Source: Crossaster papposus
Lineage: Eukaryota; Echinodermata; Asteroidea; Velatida; Solasteridae
NCBI GenBank assembly: GCA_037893245.1
Contig: JBAIAA010000506.1
Location: forward strand, 991,001 to 1,055,000
Reading direction: 5' to 3'
Length of the DNA: 64,000 bases
This document shows positions 54,036-64,000 of this stretch, piece after piece (within the stretch, counting starts at the first letter, position 1; every line of letters starts with the position of its first letter). The position numbers were made by a program, and so were the translations under genes. The notes beneath the pieces were generated by a model. That model did not search any database and was not told the origin of the DNA. It worked only from the letters and a program-made list of their open reading frames with translations.

Positions 54036-55815
54036 ATGCGTCAGGACACTGGCGGCATAGGCCTATGAGGTAATACACGTGTACATACATAAGAAAACAT
54101 GGCTACGAATGAGGATAATTTTCTCGACATATATCTGAGCTGCGATCCTCAACGTTGTTCGAGAATGAAGAGACACGCACCAGCTCGACATCCGAGCCAA
54201 AACATTTCCAAATTTCTCACTGGAAAAAACCCAAACTGTGAGACTCATACGTCAGGACACGGGCGGCATAGGCCTATGTGGCAATACACGTGTACATACA
54301 TACACATCAGAAAACATGGCTGCGAATGAGGATAATGTTCTCGACATATATCTGAGCTGCGAGCCTCAACGTTGTTCGAAAATGAAGAGACACTCACCAG
54401 CTCAACATCCGAGCCAAAATATTACCAAATTTCTCACTGCAAAAAAACCAAACTGAGAGACTCATGCGTCAGGATACTGGCGGCATAGGCCTATGTGGCA
54501 ATACACGTGTACATACATACACATCAGAAAACATGGCTGCGAATGAAGATAATTTTCTCGACATATATCTGATCTGCGAACCTCAACGTTGTTCGAGAAT
54601 GAAGAGACACTCACCAGCTCAACATCCGATCCAAAATATTACCAAATTTCTCACTGGAACAAACCTAAACTGAGAGACTCATGCGTCAGGACACTGGCGG
54701 CATATGCCTATGTGGCACTACACGTGTACATACAAACACATTAGAAAACATGGCTGCGAATGAGGATATTTTTCCCGACATATATCTGAGCTGCGAGCCT
54801 CAACGTTGTTCGAGAATGAAGAGACACTCACCAGCTCGACATCCGAGCCAAAATATTGCCAAATTTCTCACTGGAAAAAACCCAAACTGAGATACTCATG
54901 CGTCAGGATACTGGCGGCATAGGCCTATATGGCAATACACGTGTACATACATACACATCAGAAAACATGGCTGCGAATGAGGATAATGTTCTCGACATAT
55001 ATCTGAGCTGCGAACCTCAACGTTGTTCGAGAATGAAGGGACACTCACCAGCTCGATATCTGAGCCAAAATGTTGCCAAATTTCTCACTGGAACAAACCT
55101 AAACTGAGAGACTCATGCGTCAGGACACTGGCGGCATATGCCTATGTGGCAATACACTTGTACATACAAACACATTAGAAAAAAATGGCTGCGAATGAGG
55201 ACATTTTTCTCGACATATATCTGAGCTGCGAGCCTCAACGTTGTTCGAGAATGAAGAGACACTCACCAGCTCGGCATCCGAGCCAAAATATTGCCAAATT
55301 TCTCACTGGAAAAACAAACAAACTGTGAGACTCATGCTTCTGGACACTGGCGACATGATAATGTTCTCGACATGTATCTGAGCTGCGAACCTCAACGTTG
55401 TTCGAGAATGAAGGGACACTCACCAGCTCGACATCTGAGCCAAAATATTGCCAAATGTCTCACTGGAACAAACCTAAACTGAGAGACTCATGCGTCAGGA
55501 CACTGGCGGCATATGCCTATGTGGCAATACACGTGTACATACAAACACATCAGAAAACATGGCTGCGAATGAGGATATTGTTCTCGACATATATCTGAGC
55601 TACGAACCTCAACGTTGTTGGAGAATGAAGAGGCATTCACCACCTCCACATCTGAGCTAACATATCGTCAAAATTATCACCGGAAGAGACCACAACTTTG
55701 AGACTCATGCGTCAGGACACTGGCGGCATAGGCCTAGGAGGCAATACACGTGTACATACATACATATCAGAACACATGGCTGCGAATGAGGATAATTTTC
55801 TCGACTTATATCTGA
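53890..55815 (+). repeat. 3,938 bp-offset repeat, copy 1
   Basis: Corresponds to 57828-59753. Shared private variants include AGAGACAGCCACC, the shortened TACATACATAAGAAAACATGG (near 54086/58024), AGACACGCACC, CTGATCTGCGAA and AGGCCTAGGAGG. Confidence 0.8.
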
Positions 55816-55915
55816 GCTGCGAGCCTCAACGTTGTTCGAGAATGAAGAGACACTCACCAGCTCGACATCCGAGCCAAAATATTTCCAAATTTCTCACTGG
55901 AAATAAACCAAACTG

Positions 55916-57756
55916 AGAGACTCATGCGTCAGGACACTGGCGGCATATGCCTATGTGGCAATACACGTATACATACATACACATAAGAAAACATGCCTGC
56001 GAATGAGGATAATTTTCTCGACATATATCTGAGCTACGAGCCTCAACGTTGTTCGAAAATGAAGAGACACTCACCAGCTCAACATCCGAGCCAAAATATT
56101 ACCAAATTTCTCACTGGAAAAAAACCAAACTGAGAGACTCATGCGTCAGGATACTGGCGGCATAGGCCTATGTGGTAATACACGTGTACATACATACACA
56201 TCAGAAAACATGGCTGCGAATGAGGATAATGTTCTCGACATATATCTGAGCTGCGAACCTCAACGTTGTTGGAGAATGAAGAGACACTCACCAGCTCGAC
56301 ATCTGAGCCAAAATATTTCCCAATTTCTCACTGGAAAAAAACCAAACTGAGAGACTCATGCGTCAGGACACTGGCGGCATATGCCTATGTGGCAATACAC
56401 GTATACATACATACACATAAGAAAACATGGCTGCGAATGAGGATAATTTTCTCGACATATATCTGAGCTGCGAGCCTCAACGTTGTTCGAAAATGAAGAG
56501 ACACTCACCAGCTCAACATCCGAGCCAAAATATTACCAAATTTCTCACTGAAAAAAAACCAAACTGAGAGACTCATGCGTCAGGATACTGGCGGCATAGG
56601 CCTATGTGGCAATACACGTGTACATACATACATATCAGAAAACATGGCTGCGAATGAGGATAATGTTCTCGACATATTTCTGAGCTGCGAACCTCAACGT
56701 TGTTCGAGAATGAAGAGACACTCACCAGCTGGACATCTGAGCCAAAATATTGCAAAATTTCTCACTGGAAAAAAACCAAACTGAGAGACTCATGCGTCAG
56801 GACACTGGTGGCATATGCCTATGTGGCAATACACGTATACATACAAACACATCAGAAAACATGGCTGCGAATGAGAATATTGTTCTCGACATATATCTGA
56901 GCTGCGAGCCTCAACGTTGTTCGAGAATGAAGATACACTTACCAGCTCGACATCCGAGCCAAAATATTGCCAAATTTCTCACTGGAAAATAAACCAAACT
57001 GTGAGACTCATGCTTCTGGACACTGGCGACATGATAATGTTTTCGACATGTATCTGAGCTGCGAACCTCAACGTTGTTCGAGAATGAAGAGACACTCACC
57101 CGCTCGACATCTGAGCCAAAATATTGCCAAATTTCTCACTGGAACAAACCTAAACTGAGAGACTCATGCGTCAGGACACTGGCGGCATATGCCTTTTTGG
57201 CACTACACGTGTACATACAAACACATCAGAAAACATGGCTGCGAATGAGGATAATGTTTTCGACATATATCTGAGCTGCGAACCTCAACGTTGTTCGAGA
57301 ATGAAGGGACACTCACCAGCTCGACATCTGAGCCAAAATGTTGCCAAATTTCTCACTGGAACAAACCTAAACTGAGAGACTCATGCGTCAGGACACTGGC
57401 GGCATATGCCTATGTGGCAATACACGTGTACATACAAACACATCAGAAAACATGGCTGCGAATAAGGACATTTTTCTCGTCATATATCTGAGCTGCGAGC
57501 CTCAACGTTGTTCGAGAAAGAAGAGACACTCACCAGCTCGACATCCGAGCAAAAATATTGCCAAATTTCTCACTGGAAAATAAACCAAACTGTGAGACTC
57601 ATGCTTCTGGACACTGGCGACATGATAATGTTCTCGACATGTATCTGAGCTGCGAACCTCAACGTTTCTCGAGAATGAAGGGACACTCACCAGCTCGACA
57701 TCTGAGCCAAAATGTTGCCAAATTTCTCACTGGAACAAACCTAAACTGAGAGACTC
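55916..57756 (+). repeat. 9,836 bp-offset repeat, copy 2
   Basis: Partner of 46080-47920, with isolated substitutions (GTTTCTCGAG for GTTTTTCGAG near 57665, CTTTTTGGC for CTTTGTGGC near 57194). It ends where the AACACATTAGAAAACATGGC type begins. Confidence 0.8.
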
Positions 57757-57827
57757 ATGCGTCAGGACACTGGCGGCATATGCCTATGTGGCAATACACG
57801 TGTACATACAAACACATTAGAAAACAT

Positions 57828-59753
57828 GGCTGAGAATGAGGATAATGTTCTCGACATATATCTGAGCTGCGAACCTCAACGTTGTTCGAGAATGAAGAGA
57901 CAGCCACCAGCTCGACATCTGAGCCAAAATATTTCCAAATTTCTCACTGGAACAAACCTAAACTGAGAGACTCATGCGTCAGGACACTGGCGGCATAGGC
58001 CTATGAGGCAATACACGTGTACATACATAAGAAAACATGGCTACGAATGAGGATAATTTTCTCGACATATATCTGAGCTGCGATCCTCAACGTTGTTCGA
58101 GAATGAAGAGACACGCACCAGCTCGACATCCGAGCCAAAATATTTCCAAATTTCTCACTGGAAAAAACCAAAACTGTGAGACTCATACGTCAGGACACGG
58201 GCGGCATAGGCCTATGTGGCAATACACGTGTACATACATACACATCAGAAAACATGGCTGCGAATGAGGATAATGTTCTCGACATATATCTGAGCTGCGA
58301 GCCTCAACGTTGTTCGAAAATGAAGAGACACTCACCAGCTCAACATCCGAGCCAAAATATTACCAAATTTCTCACTGCAAAAAAACCAAACTGAGAGACT
58401 CATGCGTCAGGATACTGGCGGCATAGGCCTATGTGGCAATACACGTGTACATACATACACATCAGAAAACATGGCTGCGAATGAAGATAATTTTCTCGAC
58501 ATATATCTGATCTGCGAACCTCAACGTTGTTCGAGAATGAAGAGACACTCACCAGCTCAACATCCGATCCAAAATATTACCAAATTTCTCACTGGAACAA
58601 ACCTAAACTGAGAGACTCATGCGTCAGGACACTGGCGGCATATGCCTATGTGGCACTACACGTGTACATACAAACACATTAGAAAACATGGCTGCGAATG
58701 AGGATATTTTTCCCGACATATATCTGAGCTGCGAGCCTCAACGTTGTTCGAGAATGAAGAGACACTCACCAGCTCGACATCCGAGCCAAAATATTGCCAA
58801 ATTTCTCACTGGAAAAAACCCAAACTGAGATACTCATGCGTCAGGATACTGGCGGCATAGGCCTATATGGCAATACACGTGTACATACATACACATCAGA
58901 AAACATGGCTGCGAATGAGGATAATGTTCTCGACATATATCTGAGCTGCGAACCTCAACGTTGTTCGAGAATGAAGGGACACTCACCAGCTCGATATCTG
59001 AGCCAAAATGTTGCCAAATTTCTCACTGGAACAAACCTAAACTGAGAGACTCATGCGTCAGGACACTGGCGGCATATGCCTATGTGGCAATACACTTGTA
59101 CATACAAACACATTAGAAAAAAATGGCTGCGAATGAGGACATTTTTCTCGACATATATCTGAGCTGCGAGCCTCAACGTTGTTCGAGAATGAAGAGACAC
59201 TCACCAGCTCGACATCCGAGCCAAAATATTGCCAAATTTCTCACTGGAAAAACAAACAAACTGTGAGACTCATGCTTCTGGACACTGGCGACATGATAAT
59301 GTTCTCGACATGTATCTGAGCTGCGAACCTCAACGTTGTTCGAGAATGAAGGGACACTCACCAGCTCGACATCTGAGCCAAAATATTGCCAAATGTCTCA
59401 CTGGAACAAACCTAAACTGAGAGACTCATGCGTCAGGACACTGGCGGCATATGCCTATGTGGCAATACACGTGTACATACAAACACATCAGAAAACATGG
59501 CTGCGAATGAGGATATTTTTCTCGACATATATCTGAGCTACGAACCTCAACGTTGTTGGAGAATGAAGAGGCATTCACCACCTCCACATCTGAGCTAACA
59601 TATCGTCAAAATTATCACCGGAAGAGACCACAACTTTGAGACTCATGCGTCAGGACACTGGCGGCATAGGCCTAGGAGGCAATACACGTGTACATACATA
59701 CATATCAGAACACATGGCTGCGAATGAGGATAATTTTCTCGACTTATATCTGA
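57828..59753 (+). repeat. 3,938 bp-offset repeat, copy 2
   Basis: Partner of 53890-55815. After about 59753 the sequence turns to the GAGTTGCGAACC, TTGGAGAATG type while copy 1 does not, which marks the right limit. Confidence 0.8.
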
Positions 59754-60184
59754 GTTGCGAACCTCAACGTTGTTGGAGAATGAAGAGACACTCACCAGCT
59801 CGACATCCGAGCCAAAATATTGCCCAAATTTCTCACTGGAAAAAACCCAAACTGAGAGACTCATGCGTCAGGACACTGGCGGCATAAGCCTATGTGGCAA
59901 TACACGTGTACATACAAACACATCAGAAAACATGGCTGCGAATAAGGACATTTTTCTCGACATATATCTGAGCTGCGAGCCTCAACGTTGTTCGAGAAAG
60001 AAGAGACACTCACCAGCTCTACATCCGAGCCAAAATATTGCCAAATTTCTCACTGGAAAATAAACCAAACTGTGAGACTCATGCTTCTGGACACTGGCGA
60101 CATGATAATGTTCTCGACATGTATCTGAGCTGCGAACCTCAACGTTGTTCGAGAATGAAGGGACACTCACCAGCTCGACATCTG

Positions 60185-61299
60185 AGCTAAAATGTTGCCA
60201 AATTTCTCACTGGAAAAAACCCAAACTGTGAGACTCATACGTCAGGACACGGGCGGCATAGGCCTATGTGGCAATACACGTGTACATACATACACATCAG
60301 AAAACATGGCTGCGAATGAGGATGATGTTCTCGACATATATCTGAGCTGCGTACCTCAACGTTGTTCGAGAATTAAGAGACAGTCACCAGCTCGACATCT
60401 GAGCCAAAATATTGCCAAATTTCTCACTGGAACAAACCTAAACTCAGAGACTCATGCGTCAGGACACTGGCGGCATATGCCTATGTGGCACTACACGTGT
60501 ACATACAAACACATTAGAAAACATGGCTGCGAATGAGGATATTTTTCTCGACATATATCTGAGCTGCGAGCCTCAACGTTGTTCGAGAATGAAGAGACAC
60601 TCACCAGCTCGACATCCGAGCCAAAATATTGCCAAATTTCTCACTGGAAAAAACCCAAACTATGATACTCATGCGTCAGGATACTGGCGGCATAGGCCTA
60701 TATGGCAATACACGTGTACATACATACACATCAGAAAACATGGCTGCGAATGAGGATAATGTTCTCGACATATATCTGAGCTGCGAACCTCAACGTTGTT
60801 CGAGAATGAAGGGACACTCACCAGCTCGACATCTGAGCCAAAATGTTGCCAAATTTCTCACTGGAACAAACCTAAACTGAGAGACTCATGCGTCAGGACA
60901 CTGGCGGCATATGCCTATGTGGCAATACACGTGTACATACAAACACATTAGAAAACATGGCTGAGAATGAGGATAATGTTCTCGACATATATCTGAGCTG
61001 CGAACCTCAACGTTGTTCGAGAATGAAGAGACAGCCACCAGCTCGACATCTGAGCCAAAATATTTCCAAATTTCTCACTGGAAAAAAACCAAACTGAGAG
61101 ACTCATGCGTCAGGACACTGACGGCATATGCCTATTTGGCAATACACGTATACATACATACACATAAGAAAACATGGCTGCGAATGAAGATAATTTTCTC
61201 GACATATATCTGAGCTGCGAGCCTCAACGTTGTTCGAAAATGAAGAGACACTCACCAGCTCAACATCCGATCCAAAATATTACCAAATTTCTCACTGGA
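60185..61299 (+). repeat. 2,701 bp-offset repeat, copy 1
   Basis: Recurs at 62886-64000. Markers are GAGGATGATGTTCTCG, AACTATGATACTC, GGCCTATATGGC and ATGGCTGAGAATG. As the partner reaches the window end, the true length is not visible. Confidence 0.75.
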
Positions 61300-62064
61300 A
61301 CAAACCTAAACTGAGAGACTCATGCGTCAGGACACTGGCGGCATATGCCTATGTGGCAATACACGTGTACATACAAACACATCAGAAAACATGGCTGCGA
61401 ATGAGGATATTTTTCTCGACATATATCTGAGCTACGAACCTCAACGTTGTTGGAGAATGAAGAGACATTCACCACCTCCACATCTGAGCTAACATATCGC
61501 CAAAATTCTCACCGAAAGAGACCAAAACGTTGAGACTCATGCGTCAGGACACTGGCGGCATAAGCCTATGTGGCAATACACGTGTACATACAAACACATC
61601 CGAAAACATGGCTGCGAATAAGGACATTTTTCTCGACATATATCTGAGCTGCGAGCCTCAACGTTGTTCGAGAAAGAAGAGACACTCACCAGCTCGACAT
61701 CCGAGCCAAAATATTGCCAAATTTCTCACTGGAAAATAAACCAAACTGTGAGACTCATGCTTCTGGACACTGGCGACATGATAATGTTCTCGACATGTAT
61801 CTGAGCTGCGAACCTCAACGTTGTTCGAGAATGAAGGGACACTCACCAGCTCGACATCTGAGCCAAAATGTTGCCAAATTTCTCACTGGAAAAAACCCAA
61901 ACTGTGAGACTCATACGTCAGGACACGGGCGGCATAGGCCTATGTGGCAATACACGTGTACATACATACACATCAGAAAACATGGCTGCGAATGAGGATG
62001 ATGTTCTCGACATATATCTGAGCTGCGTACCTCAACGTTGTTCGAGAATTAAGAGACAGTCACC
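61040..62064 (+). repeat. 1,025 bp tandem repeat, copy 1
   Basis: Four full-length monomers and one 157 bp monomer recur 1,025 bp downstream. Shared markers are CACTGACGGCATATG, CATCCGATCC, CACCGAAAGAGACC and AAAACGTTGAG. Confidence 0.8.
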
Positions 62065-63089
62065 AGCTCGACATCTGAGCCAAAATATTTCCAAATTTCT
62101 CACTGGAAAAAAACCAAACTGAGAGACTCATGCGTCAGGACACTGACGGCATATGCCTATTTGGCAATACACGTATACATACATACACATAAGAAAACAT
62201 GGCTGCGAATGAAGATAATTTTCTCGACATATATCTGAGCTGCGAGCCTCAACGTTGTTTGAAAATGAAGAGACACTCACCAGCTCAACATCCGATCCAA
62301 AATATTACCAAATTTCTCACTGGAACAAACCTAAACTGAGAGACTCATGCGTCAGGACACTGGCGGCATATGCCTATGTGGCAATACACGTGTACATACA
62401 AACACATCAGAAAACATGGCTGCGAATGAGGATATTTTTCTCGACATATATCTGAGCTACGAACCTCAACGTTGTTGGAGAATGAAGAGACATTCACCAC
62501 CTCCACATCTGAGCTAACATATCGCCAAAATTCTCACCGAAAGAGACCAAAACGTTGAGACTCATGCGTCAGGACACTGGCGGCATAAGCCTATGTGGCA
62601 ATACACGTGTACATACAAACACATCAGAAAACATGGCTGCGAATAAGGACATTTTTCTCGACATATATCTGAGCTGCGAGCCTCAACGTTGTTCGAGAAA
62701 GAAGAGACACTCACCAGCTCGACATCCGAGCCAAAATATTGCCAAATTTCTCACTGGAAAATAAACCAAACTGTGAGACTCATGCTTCTGGACACTGGCG
62801 ACATGATAATGTTCTCGACATGTATCTGAGCTGCAAACCTCAACGTTGTTCGAGAATGAAGGGACACTCACCAGCTCGACATCTGAGCCAAAATGTTGCC
62901 AAATTTCTCACTGGAAAAAACCCAAACTGTGAGACTCATACGTCAGGACACGGGCGGCATAGGCCTATGTGGCAATACACGTGTACATACATACACATCA
63001 GAAAACATGGCTGCGAATGAGGATGATGTTCTCGACATATATCTGAGCTGCGAACCTCAACGTTGTTCGAGAATGAAGAGACAGTCACC
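62065..63089 (+). repeat. 1,025 bp tandem repeat, copy 2
   Basis: Adjacent copy with a handful of single-base differences (for example GTTTGAAAATG near 62258 and CTGCAAACC near 62832). Near its right end it changes to the 60.4 kb type. Confidence 0.8.
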
Positions 63090-64000
63090 AGCTCGACATC
63101 TGAGCCAAAATATTGCCAAATTTCTCACTGGAACAAACCTAAACTCAGAGACTCATGCGTCAGGACACTGGCGGCATATGCCTATGTGGCACTACACGTG
63201 TACATACAAACACATTAGAAAACATGGCTGCGAATGAGGATATTTTTCTCGACATATATCTGAGCTGCGAGCCTCAACGTTGTTCGAGAATGAAGAGACA
63301 CTCACCAGCTCGACATCCGAGCCAAAATATTGCCAAATTTCTCACTGGAAAAAACCCAAACTATGATACTCATGCGTCAGGATACTGGCGGCATAGGCCT
63401 ATATGGCAATACACGTGTACATACATACACATCAGAAAACATGGCTGCGAATGAGGATAATGTTCTCGACATATATCTGAGCTGCGAACCTCAACGTTGT
63501 TCGAGAATGAAGGGACACTCACCAGCTCGACATCTGAGCCAAAATGTTGCCAAATTTCTCACTGGAACAAACCTAAACTGAGAGACTCATGCGTCAGGAC
63601 ACTGGCGGCATATGCCTATGTGGCAATACACGTGTACATACAAACACATTAGAAAACATGGCTGAGAATGAGGATAATGTTCTCGACATATATCTGAGCT
63701 GCGAACCTCAACGTTGTTCGAGAATGAAGAGACAGTCACCAGCTCGACATCTGAGCCAAAATATTTCCAAATTTCTCACTGGAAAAAAACCAAACTGAGA
63801 GACTCATGCGTCAGGACACTGACGGCATATGCCTATTTGGCAATACACGTATACATACATACACATAAGAAAACATGGCTGCGAATGAAGATAATTTTCT
63901 CGACATATATCTGAGCTGCGAGCCTCAACGTTGTTCGAAAATGAAGAGACACTCACCAGCTCAACATCCGATCCAAAATATTACCAAATTTCTCACTGGA
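62886..64000 (+). repeat. 2,701 bp-offset repeat, copy 2 (cut by window end)
   Basis: Partner of 60185-61299, carrying all four markers. The window ends inside a monomer, so both the satellite array and this copy continue beyond it. Confidence 0.75.

Larger units (their letters stand above)
5979..64000 (+). repeat. 217 bp satellite array
   Basis: One tandem family fills the rest of the window and runs off its end. The typical period is 217 bp (for example from 53819 to 54036, 54464 to 54681 and 58402 to 58619). Small length changes come mostly from an A-run after TCTCACTGG. Landmarks in order are ATGCGTCAGGA, CTGGCGGCAT, the CATAGGCCTATG or GGCATATGCC palindrome, TACACGTGTA, a TACA-rich stretch, ATGGCTGCGAATGAGG, CTCGACATATATCTGAGC, CAACGTTG, GAATGAAGAGACACTCACC, CTCGACATCTGAGC and the A-run. 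As 217 is not a multiple of three, each monomer shifts the frame, so no long reading frame is maintained. The 60-164 codon frames on both strands are shadows of the repeat. I do not recognise the family. Confidence 0.96.

Noticed and set aside
6012-63914. Hundreds of 60-164 codon frames in the satellite, many starting MRQDTGG, MFENEET or MPNFSLE
   Set aside because: The same DNA is read in three + frames and on the - strand. The 217 bp period shifts frame each monomer, so frames stop within one or two units. Changes between copies do not favour synonymous sites on inspection. They are shadows of the repeat.
5979-64000. CENP-B box in the satellite
   Set aside because: The TTCG in GTTCGAGAATGAAGAG is not followed by the required A and CGGG positions, and I saw no match on the other strand. 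A centromere role cannot be argued from this motif.
5979-64000. CRISPR array
   Set aside because: The repeats are directly adjacent 217 bp monomers with no unique spacers, and no cas-like gene is present.

Overview
This window looks like repetitive nuclear DNA from a eukaryote, with no gene that I can support. Two unrelated tandem-repeat families fill almost all of it. Many reading frames are open on both strands, but only because the repeat units happen to lack stop codons. I see no bacterial-type genes, operons, tRNA or rRNA genes, CRISPR arrays or insertion sequences. The organism cannot be named from the sequence. The long mixed arrays, the higher-order structure and the CpG-containing single-copy segment fit a metazoan (perhaps an invertebrate), but that is inference.

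Layout: (1) 1-3195 is a minisatellite built on the core TTTGCTC plus a variable suffix, giving 8, 9 and 10 bp words. Its orientation flips at about 344/345. It carries an approximately 870 bp higher-order repeat. (2) 3196-4981 is the only single-copy stretch. It begins and ends exactly at the array edges with imperfect 25 bp terminal inverted repeats (18 of 25 matching by eye). It contains several perfect hairpins, including a 24 bp stem close to the right end. I read it as a probable non-autonomous DNA transposon or similar insertion in the minisatellite. (3) 4982-5978 is the same minisatellite resuming in the same orientation. (4) 5979-64000, running off the window end, is one satellite family of about 217 bp per monomer, roughly 270 copies.

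The satellite monomer has an internally duplicated box (CTCGACAT..CTGAGC, 61 bp apart) and two perfect palindromes (CATAGGCCTATG and TACACGTGTA). It has deletion subclasses of 157 bp and 99 bp. Recent segmental amplification is layered on the array, with direct repeats at offsets of 3,018, 2,157, 1,304, 7,367, 1,680, 4,596, 3,136, 9,836, 3,938, 1,025 and 2,701 bp. Many pairs are nearly identical and the 1,680 bp pair looks exact. This pattern fits unequal exchange or amplification in a centromeric, pericentromeric or subtelomeric array. No sequence feature fixes which of these it is.

There are no cooperating genes to describe. The items most worth a second look are the terminal-repeat insertion, the inverted minisatellite arm, the abrupt minisatellite-to-satellite junction, the single-base palindrome switch in the satellite, and the traceable origin of the 157 bp monomer class.
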